From Crossaster papposus (lineage: Eukaryota; Echinodermata; Asteroidea; Velatida; Solasteridae), in contig JBAIAA010000441.1 of the NCBI GenBank assembly GCA_037893245.1, forward strand, positions 496,001-560,000: DNA of 64,000 nt. Direction: 5' to 3'. Shown piece after piece: positions 1-10,035 of this stretch; positions within the stretch are counted from its first letter, which is position 1, and every line of letters starts with the position of its first letter. The translations under genes were made by a program, and so were the position numbers. The notes beneath the pieces were generated by a model. That model saw nothing but the letters and a program-made list of their open reading frames with translations, did no database searches and was not told where the DNA came from.

Positions 1-379
1 GCTCACGTGAATTAGAGGGGGCAATCGGTCTACTAAGAAAGCAGTGAAGTTGCACATTGGGTTGCAGTACTGTACCAGAAGCTAACACTAAAATTAGAGT
101 GGTTTTCACTCTTCTTTTCACATTTATTACATTTAGAGAAGAAAGTTTGCCTAAGAATATCGTTTCAAGTGCAAACATAAATTAAAAACCACTTTCTCTT
201 GATATACCGGTACATGTAAGTAAAAACGAATTCTCCTAGTTTCTTTTCTCAAGTTTACAGCGACATGGGTACTTTGGATGACTTCTTGCTTTCATTCTCA
301 GAAACAAACAACAGAAAATGTTCTTGCACCATACACAAGTAAGCCTTGTCTTGACAAAACAACACAACTTGGGGGCGAT
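1..379. other. No gene seen
   Basis: AT-rich sequence with scattered TACATGTA-type octamers. I see no coding frame, RNA gene or element end that I can support. Confidence 0.4.
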
Positions 380-399
380 CTTTTCTTACAGAAACCCTC

Positions 400-1010
400 T
401 TTATGTTTAACCCTAACCATCCCAAATCTTCCATATTCCTCCTTGCAAAATGCAGGATTTTGCAGGATTGAGGTCACTTGGTAGTTGATACAGGTACATG
501 TACATCTCAGGATTTTGCAGGATTGAGGGCCTTTGGGGTTTTTGCCACTGGAGGACAATGAAGAATCCAGGTCATAAGGTCTATGGTATACTGCTGGATG
601 ATTTTGCAGGATTGAGGTTACTTGGGGTTTCATGCAAATAAGGATTTTGCAGGATTGAGGTTACTTGTTACTTTGTACTTTCACACTGCTCTTTCTCTAT
701 GCTTCATAGAGCTTCAGTCAAGGTGTAAGTTATGTGTCAAGGAAACATTTGCATACCAAGGGTCATGTGTACATGTACATAAATATATACCCTTGTTGTA
801 ATAGGGCACTAATTAGCAGCTGTTTGTTCCATGTTTGGCTGCTTTATAGCTCAATGGTAAACCCACTGCAGGATTTTGCAGGATTCAGGTAGTGGTCACC
901 ATGCAGCAATAAATATTGTAGGATTTTGCAGGATTCAGGTTACATGGAGTTTTAACACTTTGGAATTACAGGATTTGGCAGGATTCTGGTTAAATATGCA
1001 AGACAAATAG
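400..1010. repeat. Dispersed repeat rich in GCAGGATTTTGCAGGATT
   Basis: The motif GCAGGATTTTGCAGGATTGAGGT, whole or trimmed, recurs roughly eight times between about 450 and 985, spaced by unrelated sequence. The whole segment, including the stretches around TACTTTGTACTTTCACACTG and ACATTTGCATACCAAG, is recognisably homologous to 54680-55100, and a short part recurs at 60920-61010. It is therefore a dispersed repeat or an old duplicated segment, not just a local tandem array. No coding potential is visible and the class is unknown. Confidence 0.6.
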
Positions 1011-1640
1011 GGTAGGGATTTAGAGGGTTAAACGAATCAATGACAAACGGCTGGTTGAGGCCTTGTTTCACTTTCTAACCGGTAAATAGTGTTTCCTGCA
1101 AGTTTCAATTAGCAAGGACAGACAAGATTCTCAATGGACTATGAGTAGGGGTGGGTTTTAATGGAGATAAAGGAGGCAAGGATTGGCTGTCAGGCTATGG
1201 GGATTTGAGTTTCAGGGTAAACAGGTTATTGGCAAAAATTTAAGTAATACTTTTCTAAAAAACAATTTAATAGCTGTGGGACGGATCCACAGCTGTACAT
1301 GTATGCACACAACAAATTTTTTTTTTAATTTTTTTTTTTTATAGTTTTGTTAACATACATACACGCCTCATTTATATTTAGTCTTGAATGCCATAACACA
1401 TAACTCTCAAAGTCCCAAAGGTTTGTGGGCTTTCGCTATTTCTTTTTAAGCAATCGTTGAGTAATTGATCTTTTTTAGATGTTTGTTTTAGAACAATTTC
1501 CTGGCCCCTCCAGTGGCAAAAACTTCTAACGCCTTCAATCCTGCAAAATCATCCGATGCATCAACTTCTAATTCCCCTTTATCTTCCGAATTCCTTCCTT
1601 TGGCAAAAATAATTTGAGGATTTGGGATGGTTTAGGGTTT
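1011..1640. other. No gene seen; poly-T tracts
   Basis: Contains T-rich runs near 1318-1340 and, near 1535-1560, a reverse-oriented fragment of the GCAGGATT motif. No supported gene. Confidence 0.4.
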
Positions 1641-1810
1641 AATATTTTCTAATTTAGCCCTCCTATGATTTTACCTTTCAAAATCTGCTTACTGGACAAA
1701 ATAGCTGTAAATAAGTATGAACCTTTCAAAACGCTTCGGAATTTGTTGCTACTGCACTACTACACCTTTCAAAACCTTTTGGAAGGTATTGTTTTTTTCA
1801 CACCAGTGAC

Positions 1811-2056
1811 CAGTTTGTTCAGAAAGTTGTTTTACCTTACAAAATCTTTCACAGGTTTCTTTTGTCAGACATTTTTTTCGCCTTTCAAAACATTTCAGTC
1901 CAAGAAACTTGAAAGGTATTTTTTTTCTTAAACCAGTTTGTTCAGAGAGTTGTTTAACCTTTCAAAATCTTTCATAAGTCCCTTTTGTCAGACAGTTTTC
2001 TCACCTTTCAAAGCATTTCAGTCCAGGAAACTTGAAAGGTTTTGAAAGGTCAGACA
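1811..2056. repeat. Two tandem copies of a ~123-bp unit
   Basis: CAGTTTGTTCAGA occurs at 1811 and 1934. Each copy continues through CTTTCAAAATCTTTCA, TTTTGTCAGACA and ATTTCAGTCCARGAAACTTG, giving a period of about 123 bp. ACCTTTCAAAA and its complement TTGAAAGGT occur repeatedly from 1672 onward, so the unit may derive from the end of a small inverted-repeat element. Any open frame here is low-complexity. Confidence 0.6.
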
Positions 2057-2059
2057 ATT

Positions 2060-4150
2060 CTATGGCAACTGCCCTATATATAGGAGGGTTAGAATAACCT
2101 ACCATGACTTCTACCATGATCATGACTCTGGGCTCCCCGTCCGAAGAGGGTGCGTTGATCGCTTGGATGCACACCTCAAGGCTTTTGCTCCTCATGATGA
2201 CACTTCGACACAAATTTCTCCTCCGACAAAAACTTATACGCAGACAATGTGAAGGAAGGCAAACAGCTAAGGGTTTCTTAGAGAACCAAAAACACCTTAC
2301 AGTAAGTTTTGTTGATGACAATACATTCCGAAAATTAAAGATTCCTCTTCTGTTGAACAGATAATCTTTTGCTTCCACGTGATGGCATCACCAATTTGGC
2401 TTTCCATTACTTGTTCTTGCCTCTCGCTATAATCTGTCCCGAAGTATAAAGATTGAACGTCAAAACATGTTACTCAGGGAAGTAGGGGCGGTCCCTGGTG
2501 AACTGGTCATCTTGAATCCATCACGTTTGAGCTTCCTACAGTATATTGCACGGTGGGTATGATGTGATTTTGCTTTTAAAGCGACACAGCCAGTAGCAGG
2601 ATGTGATTTCTCACAAAAGATTTCAAAAACACATCCAAATGCTCCAAATTCACAGCTTCTTCCAAATTCACATCCTGGATAAGGTCATCAAAATGCAAAT
2701 TCACATCCAGTGGATTTTGACTTTGATAACAACTTAACGATGCTCACTGAGAAAAAGACAATCTTTAGTCTCAGCATCTGAAAATCAGAAACCGAAGAGA
2801 CTGCGAACCTTTCCAAGTTTAGTCTAGACGGATCAAGGTGAAAGCATGTCAACACACCCAGTAGTAGACACAGTCTCTGTGTCATAACTGTTTTTGGAGG
2901 AAGACGAATAGGCAAACCTTGTCTCTGCGTAGCAAAAGCAAGGCAGCACCTATACAGCAAATGCCTTTATAATATTTCCTTGAGGTTTAGCACAGTCCTT
3001 GACATACTGCAGTAGGATGTTTCAATCTCTGCTTAATTAAAGATTGAGCCCTGGTTTACACCGAAAAAGAAGTAACTTTGCTCTCAGAAAAAGGCAGCTT
3101 TGGGAAAGTCATCCGGAAAGTAACGGCAACGACCACTCGTATTCTAGTTTGCATTCCTTGTCGATGTGTATCTTTAGAAAGACTTGCAGATGCCAAATAA
3201 AGGTTGCAACCGTCACAATCAGTGTTGGCTGATACGTTGTCAAACGGCAGAAAGTTGCTGTGGTGTCTAATTTTGGAGCTCCAGCTGAAAACAGAAATAT
3301 GTAGGGTTCTGGCATCGGTCCAGAAAACATTTGCCAACATACGATGGAGTTCCCGTAGGCTATTCCTGATGCATGTACCGGTAGAGTAAAGTTATCTTGG
3401 AGCCGTCATAAGGCAAAGTCTTGATCAACTGAAGAACAACAATTTGCTGTCCAGAGAAGAACGGAAGTCGCAGAAGACGGAAGTCAAATACAAAAATATG
3501 AACAAACTTCAAGTAATCACAGCGAAATCACAGCAAAAAACCCAAACAGCCGATGGCCAACTTAGCGTATAGGTGAATCCAGCAACTCAGACGAGCAATA
3601 TGATTACTCAGCAAAACGCAACAGACAACTAGCTGACCAGTGACCACACCGTTGGGTCAAAACAGGAAACCATTGAGAACACTGGCTGCAGAGACTAATC
3701 CCGACAGACCTTCGGCGCGACGTCACTAATTTGGGCACTTAAATCACGTCTTGTTATCATTTGGCAAAGAGTTTTTCTAAGAGTACAGAATTTCTAGTGC
3801 TAATACAAATTGAGCTGCATTAAACATGTGACACTTTCACATAACTGTATGAGCCTCAACTACCGTACGTCCGTCCGTCCGTAAAGCTCTCCGAAACGAA
3901 AAACTAAATAACAACACTATACACAACAACAGAGGTCCGGACTATCTTGGGGCCGGACTTGGCTCAACGCAGTGACTTGTAAAAACCCTTCAAGGAACGG
4001 TAATCGCTAAGCTACAGACGTGGATCCCCTTCCTGTCTATACCAAGATGCTAACCTGAGCCAGCAAGACCAACGTGAGGAGGGAAAAGGGAGGGGGGAGG
4101 GGGAGGCTGGCCAAACAAAAACAGTAACTTGTTTTGTGAGCTAAATCACT
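2060..4150. other. No recognisable gene
   Basis: About 2 kb with several overlapping short open frames on both strands, none over about 125 codons and none resembling a known family. Base composition is less AT-rich than the flanks, so a weak or untranslated exon cannot be excluded. A G-rich run lies at about 4078-4110. Confidence 0.35.
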
Positions 4151-4214
4151 TCATACATCAATCTTAATTTGTTAGGGGTGTGGGGAGGTAGTTGGAGAAG
4201 AGAGTGCAGACTTG

Positions 4215-4298
4215 GGGGTGGAGGAGGTAAACCGCTCGGCTGCTAAGACATCTGTCCTGGAAAACAGAAGGTCCTGGGTTCGAGTCCTACCAGCACCC
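4215..4298 (+). ncRNA. tRNA-like head of a possible SINE
   Basis: An internal Pol III B-box match, GGTTCGAGTCC, lies at 4277-4287 in a plausible T arm. GGGTG near 4215 can pair with CACCC at 4294-4298 as an acceptor stem. A putative anticodon arm lies around CTGTCCTGGAAAACAG. The D arm and A box are poor and the variable region does not suit a serine tRNA, so this is unlikely to be a functional tRNA. It fits a tRNA-derived SINE head or a tRNA pseudogene. A tail of about 100 bp may follow (to about 4400), but I see no clear 3' repeat. Confidence 0.45.
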
Positions 4299-4671
4299 GA
4301 GTGATATTTTCCAAAAATCTCCCTGGGACAACACTGAGTATAGTGTTTATAAATTACGATGGTGTAGGGCAATCCAAGGATTGAATCACCGACACAAATT
4401 CAGTGTTGTAGTCGAGTACTTTCCAAGTACTTTGTTTACTACCAAACATTGAGTTGTTTGTTGCGAACAAAGTGAGAGGTCGGTGTTAACTTGGGACTTT
4501 GGATGAATAAAGATACTTTTTAATCAACAGAAATACTTAGGAAAGTACTCAAAAATCACTCGGTTGACTACTTTATCGAATGCTTTTGTCTTAAAAGCTT
4601 AATTCATTCAAGATTCTGATTGTCCAAAGTTTTTAGCTTCTTTAGCAAAGCTTTATGCCAAACCATCCTAA

Positions 4672-4913
4672 CCAGTTCGCGCTGGGATTATTTTAACATC
4701 ACCGAGCCGACGTGCGGGTTTATTATTTAACGAAACTCGATCCGAGGCGGGTTGAGGCCGATGGTACTGGGAAGCACACCCACGCATTTCCAGCCTTGCT
4801 TGCTGCTGACAGTCATTTCCGGCCTTGCTTGTGACGTGTTTATTCTTCATCCGTTTTGAATCTGGGGAAAACTTTGCCTGGTACATGTATGTACGTCCTC
4901 CTGCGCGAACTGG
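4672..4913. mobile_element. Family B MITE, copy 1 (TTAA type)
   Basis: The inverted termini are CCAGTTCGCGC and GCGCGAACTGG. The right flank is TTAA and the left is a degenerate CTAA. The interior (AATAATCCCG-like ends, a CACACCCACGCATTTCC block, CGATCCGAGGCGGGTT) matches copies at 15879, 37628 and 61778. Length and TTAA flanks fit a piggyBac-like non-autonomous element; no transposase is present. The classification is inference from the duplication alone. Confidence 0.8.
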
Positions 4914-5429
4914 TTAATACCGGTATAATATCTACATGTAGTAATTAAGCTGGTACTCAGAAAATACTCGACAACAACTCTGCGCCAATTCCATCTTATA
5001 AATGAAACATTATGTAGGGTTAATAAATAAATGAAAAAAAAAAATGAAATGATTGTGAACACTTTTTGTTGTGGACATACATTGTACAATACAAGTTATT
5101 TGGGATTTTGGAGCAACCACTTTCTGTAAACACCACTTTTTTTTTTGTCACAGCCCGGCGATGACTCAGGTCCTAATTAAATTACTGAATTGGGGGGTGG
5201 GGCTTGTTTTGGCCAGACTGGGGAGGAGGGGGGAAGAGGAGGATGCAGGAACTTATTCTTAGGAGGCTAGGGTTGCTGTATAAATGCTCAGTTGACCCTG
5301 ACCGTGACCCATATGCGGACATGTGCAAAAATTAGAATCCGGGCCAATGTGTGACCGACATCCTGGGATGAGCAACTCTGACCTCATTCTATTTAGTTTA
5401 AAGATGTGTTGGACGTAAAGATTTTATAA

Positions 5430-5955
5430 AGAGGTATGACCATTTGCAAATATTGTAAAAATTTACTACCAAATTATTAAGAAATATCTTACTTATTTTA
5501 AAGTAAATAACGATTGTAGGCATCCAGCAAAATGATTGCGCTAGATATCCGGGCGGCGATCGCAAACCGGCGATTGCAAAAAACAAAACAAGAACAACTA
5601 GAACAACTGCCCACCGCCGGTTAAAAACGAAGGCTGTTTTCTCGGTACATCCATGATTGTAAAACATCGGACCGGTCAGTTAAACCTAGGAATGTAGTCA
5701 AGTCCATCACAAGTCCCTGCAAGTCCATCACAAGTCCTCCAGTTACTTATGACTGGCTTTATGACTGGACTTGTGACTGAACTTGTGAAAGGACTTGTGA
5801 AAAGACTTGTGAAAAGACTTGTGAAAGGACTTGTGAAAAGACTTGTGCAAGGACTTGTGCAAGGACTTGTGCAAGGACTTGCAGGGACTCGAATACAACT
5901 CTGGTTAAACCATTTTTACTATACAAAACATCCCCTAAATCCACCCATCCCAGTC
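5430..5955. mobile_element. Family A MITE, interrupted by a hAT-type MITE
   Basis: The first part (5430-5686) matches the family A order: ACCATTTGC, AATTATTAAGAAATATCTTAC, GGCATCCAGCAAAATGATTGCG, the GCCGGTT block, then CATCCATGATTGTAAAAC and CAGTTAAAC. The remainder (5904-5955) resumes with GTTAAACCATTTTTACTAT and CCACCCAT. The gap is filled exactly by the hAT-type element at 5687-5903. The right terminus has decayed. Confidence 0.75.
5687..5903. mobile_element. hAT-type MITE copy 1 with expanded 12-bp repeat
   Basis: The element is flanked by an exact 8-bp duplication GTTAAACC (5679-5686 and 5904-5911). The inverted ends resemble TGTAGTCRAGTCC. Inside, a 12-bp unit (ACTTGTGAAAAG, drifting to ACTTGTGCAAGG) is repeated about ten times over 5770-5885. 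The 8-bp duplication and CAGRG-like ends fit the hAT superfamily. Related copies lie at 12437 and 28208. The 12-bp period keeps frames open on both strands, which explains small spurious ORFs here. Confidence 0.85.
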
Positions 5956-5992
5956 CAGGGACCAAGAGGAGAAAAGAGGGGAAAGAAGGAGA

Positions 5993-6013
5993 AGGGGGGG
6001 GGGGGGGGGAGGG
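5993..6013 (+). repeat. Poly-G tract
   Basis: A run of about 17 G residues followed by AGGGGG, preceded by purine-rich GAGGAGAAAAGAGG. It could form a G-quadruplex and is an assembly risk. Confidence 0.8.
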
Positions 6014-6572
6014 GGTCTATTGGGGTGTTTACTTCCCATAAAACACCCTTTTACTCACCCTATGAATATGATAATAAATTTATCAGAGACATTTCACCAC
6101 ATGGTGGATTACATGTACCAATGGATACCCCCGATAATCACTTAAATCATCACTTGGGGTGATATCATACATGTACATTGTACCATAGACCTTCTTATTC
6201 CTCCATGATTGTACCATCTCCTCGGATGTTGTAAGCCTAAAGGGCATTTTAAGTGGGCACTGCAGGAAGTTTACCAAATCCTCCAAAATCCTGTACGTGC
6301 AGTGCAGCTAGTGACGAGTACAAGCCAGCTAGACTGGGTTCTCTGACCGTACACTTCCCAGACATTTATAAATCGCTGTTTCATCTTTAGTGGGGTCAGA
6401 AAACTAGACTAAAAGAACATTGTTGTTTTTCTTGGGTTTTTTTCAGCATCTACAGTACCAACACAAACCTTTAAACACGTCAGTGTAAACAATATTTGCT
6501 AAAAACAATACTAACCGCCCAAATCCATCCTTTTCTAAAAATGTCAGCAAAAGCTAATGTTGTAAAAACTTG

Positions 6573-6795
6573 TATGTGAGGGGTTCTGGCAAAATGAGAC
6601 GGAACTGGGCAGAGGTTGAAATGAGGGTTCTCAGGTATTATAAAAAGAGGATAACATTCTCCTTACAAATGTTGTTTGTTGCACTTTAATCTGACATTCC
6701 ATTAACGAGTTATGGCTGTTTAAAATTCGCATCCATCTACATATTGCAAAAGTAAAATGTTGAGAAAAAGGCTTTTGAAGTTTGGAGTTTTGTAC
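6573..6795. repeat. Dispersed repeat F, copy 1
   Basis: About 220 bp, from GGGGTTCTGGCAAAATGAGA to GTTTTGTAC, that reappears inverted at 27214-27438. Shared blocks include GGAACTGGGCAGAGG, GATAACATTCTCCTTAC and AAAGTAAAATGTTGAGAAAA. The class is unknown; neither inverted ends nor a flanking duplication is obvious. Confidence 0.7.
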
Positions 6796-7004
6796 AAGTG
6801 AAATGAACCAATCGTCAATTGTTTTTAGTTCAAAACACTTTTATTACACAACTCGTACTTTTTTTCTCAACACAATATACATGTAGTTACATGTAGTAGG
6901 AATACAAATATCAAGATTACAAATATCAATGAATCTGAAAAAACGCCCATTATTAATTATTTTGCAGTTTCCTGAAATATGACAGTTTGCCAGATTGCCT
7001 CACA

Positions 7005-7439
7005 TGAGACCGGCTCTACAAAAAGGTGTCTTAAGTCACGCTATGCACTATCATGTAATGGCCTGCTCAACATTTAGAGGGTAAACATTTCGTCAAAATG
7101 TTTGTTTTATTTGTTGTCATAAATAAAATATTTAATAGCTACAGTTTAAGGTTTCATTAAAAGAAGAAATGTTGATTTTGATGAATAAAGTGGAAAAAAC
7201 GACCATTTTGTGTGCATCGTTTTGTTGTAGTACAGCAGAGCCGGCTATTTCAAAGCCGTTTTCTTAGTTGTGTAATTAGAACTCCGAAAAAGTAATCAAT
7301 ATAACACGTCGTGTCTCCGAAATGGAAGGGTCTGTGGATCTCTATTATATACTAAATGAAAGCTTACGTTGTGGCCTTTTTTACCATGTATAACTCAATT
7401 TTTCGCGACATAAAACACCTTTTTGTAGAGCCGGTCACA
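7005..7439. mobile_element. TGTGACC-type MITE, copy 1
   Basis: Inverted ends are TGAGACCGGCTCTACAAAAA and its right-hand complement ending GAGCCGGTCACA, with TA to the right. It shares GTCACGCTATGCA and AATGGCCTG, and its overall plan, with 31833-32292. The TA flank suggests a Tc1/mariner-related element, but that rests on two bases only. Confidence 0.65.
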
Positions 7440-7799
7440 TACAGTGTATATTCCCTTTTCAATAGGACTGTCACCCCGACTGCTCGGCGTTTAGCAGCTG
7501 AGCCGCTCTTAGCAGCTGATGAATTCTGCCAAGTCACTGCCACCGGCCGGTGGTGTCAAAGTCACACCACGCACAACCCATCTTTAGGTTGGTCTCTGGT
7601 TGTCAGTACACGTTACCCGCGTCCTAACCCACGGTGTATCGCACTTAGTAAGGACCAGGTGTTGAACGAATAACCGTTAGTCACGGATGAAGTCATCGGG
7701 GACAGAAGGGAAACTATAAAAACACATATGGCCAGGATGTATGTCGTGCATTTACTAGTTGTGGGAGAAATAAGTGATACCCAAATCCGGTTATCCTAA

Positions 7800-8030
7800 G
7801 TTTTGACAAACCGAATTAACGATCGCCGTACGCCGATCGCGAAAAAAACAAAAACATAAGAACAACTGCCCGTTTTACTTGCTTTTCTTAGCATCCATGA
7901 GTGTAAAACGATTGAATAACGATATTTACTATAAAATCCAACACCCAAATCCAACCATTCATGATTATTCAACCAATTACCAATGGTCTATCCTACAATG
8001 TACATACATACCCTTTAATGGAGAAAATCT
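7800..8030. mobile_element. Family A MITE, partial
   Basis: Starts inside the family A GC-rich hairpin (ACGATCGCCGTACGCCGATC). It then follows family A order through AGCATCCATGAGTGTAAAAC, ACGATATTTACTATAAAAT, CATTCATGATTATTC and ACCAATGGTCTATCCTAC. The left half is missing. Confidence 0.7.
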
Positions 8031-8311
8031 GTACTGCTCACAGCAAAAAAAGCTTTCCAATCTACCAGTGCCCTACTGGTATAAATTGCCCAAATAAGTA
8101 GAAAATAGGCAGACATTCTAGGATCAGTATATTTAGTTAAGCCTATATTATTTCCACTACAGAAACACCATTTCATCATCAGCACAGAAACATTTCAAGT
8201 ATGCACTTCACAGTGTACATGTACAAGTTTACATACTAGTGTTAGGCCCTCAAGAAAACAAGCAAATAGTTTTGATATCACTCCAGTGTATGCAAGCACA
8301 CGAGCATTTAA

Positions 8312-9197
8312 AGGTAATGTACAGTGTATCGAAAATATTTACTTCCGAATTCTTAGAAAATTTCTTACTTATTTGAAAGTAAATAATGATTCTCAACATC
8401 CAGCTAAATGATTGCGTTAGATATCCAGTAATTGTTCAGAAAAAAATAAAAAATAAAAAAAATCACGATCGCCGGATGGCGATCGCGAAAAAACCGAGAA
8501 CAACATAAGAACCACTGCCCGACGCCGTTTAAAAAACGAACCGCGTTTTTCTTCTTTCTCTAAGCATCCATGATTGTAAAACTTCAGACAGGTCAGTTAA
8601 AGGTAGTATACACCATTTGCAGATATCGAAAAAATTTACTACCGAATTATTAAGAAATATCTTACTTATTTAAAAGTAAATAATGATTGTAGGCATCCAG
8701 CAAAATAAGGGCCCTAGATATCCTGTAATTGTTTCAAAAAATTGAATTGTATAAACCAAAATTCATTCTCGCCGTCCGGCGAGCGCGAAAAAACAAAGAT
8801 AACATAAGAATAACTGCTCGACGCCGGTGGAAAACAAACGCTGTTTTTCATGCTTTTCTCGGCATCCATGAATGAAAAATTTCGGACAGGTCAGTTAAAC
8901 GATATTTACTATAAAATACAACCCCCCAAATCCACCCATTCCTGATAATTCAACAAATTACCAATGGTGTATACTACCTTTAAACGATATTTACTATTTG
9001 AAAGTAAATCATGATTTTAGGCATCCAGCAAAATGATTGCGAATACATGTACATATCCAATAAAATCGCCGGATGGCGATCGCGAAAAAAACAAGAACAA
9101 CATAAGAACACCCCAAATCCACCTATACATACCTGTACATTGTATTCATGATAATTCAAACAATTACCAATGGTGTAGTCAATGGTGTATTTCACCT
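8312..9197. mobile_element. Older family A MITE, split by a second copy
   Basis: The left end follows TTAA (8308-8311) with AGGTAATGTAC and the right end is CACCT before TTAA (9198-9201). The body is interrupted at its internal CAGTTAAACG site by another family A element (8601-8979). The right half is rearranged and repeats part of the left half (AAAGTAAATCATGATTTTAG). Confidence 0.7.
8601..8979 (+). mobile_element. Family A MITE, full length, nested
   Basis: A 379-bp element with ends AGGTAGTATACACCATT and CAATGGTGTATACTACCT, flanked by TTAA (8597-8600 and 8980-8983). The interior has the CGCCGTCCGGCGAGCGCG hairpin and the CATCCATGAATG block. It is the same length as the full copy at 17015-17393, so 379 bp is the likely intact size. 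It is inserted at the internal TTAA of the older copy. The TTAA duplication suggests piggyBac-like mobilisation (inference). Confidence 0.85.
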
Positions 9198-9204
9198 TTA
9201 ATTT

Positions 9205-9820
9205 CTGTACCAACATGAAGGTATGTGTGCACGCATTGTACGTACCACAATCCCCGAGTGATCTAAACTCCAGCATTTCTCGTATTTTTAGATACTCGGC
9301 TTTCTTTTTTCCTTTCATTGCTGTGTGTTTGTGTTATATAGCGGTGTAGGGGGGTTAATTGGGACGTGGGGTGGTCCCAGTAGGATCTGATAAAAAAGCT
9401 GCGGTTCTTTTAATAGTGAGAATATATATATAACGTCATTGCAGGCACTGAGCGCATACCATAGTATGCGCAGTGAATATATTTTCTAGATACCAGCGGT
9501 ATACAAGTTTTTATTATTATTTATTATTATAGTACTGTAAGGTACATGTACATGTATGTACCGTACGACTTGACTTGAAAATTTGCAAGTTTTATTTTGA
9601 AGATATTCAAAATTGAAGCTCCGTTAAAAAAAAGTGAAAGATATGATGCTACATGTAAGTAAGGCTTGAAAGAAAATACACTTTCTGGATATAGAAACAA
9701 AATTTTAGCAGAAGGATTAAACAGCCAACAGGGCCCTATTTCATGGCGCTACATGTACACGTACTTAACAGTTAACAGAAAAGTTGTGCTAACATCAGCA
9801 GAAAAATCTGTTAATTTTAA
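9205..9820. other. No gene seen; half of a GGGCC..TTTCAT element
   Basis: At about 9730-9830 GGGCCCTATTTCATGGCGCT begins what looks like one end of the GGGGCCAATTTCAT MITE type. A short inverted repeat GCGCATACCATAGTATGCGC lies at about 9453-9472. The rest is featureless to my reading. Confidence 0.4.
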
Positions 9821-9827
9821 CCCTTAA

Positions 9828-10031
9828 CCCTTTAAACTCAGGCCTGTTTTCGAAGATTTTGTACGTGTTGCTAGTTTGTATACAAATATCATTTACAGTG
9901 TACAAATCCCATATAACTATGTATCATTAGAAAGCTTACAAATAGGGCTATATTTTGGGGGAATATTTGGACCCCCAGGAGCTTTTAAGGGACTTATAAG
10001 TCAGATGTAGCGCGGGGCTGAGTGCAAAGGG
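9828..10031. mobile_element. CCCTTT-ended TTAA MITE
   Basis: A 204-bp element with ends CCCTTTAAACTCAGGCC and GGGGCTGAGTGCAAAGGG, flanked by TTAA at 9824-9827 and 10032-10035. Ends starting CCCTTT with TTAA duplications are the classical piggyBac signature. There is no coding capacity. It is unrelated in sequence to families A, B and C. Confidence 0.85.
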
Positions 10032-10035
10032 TTAA

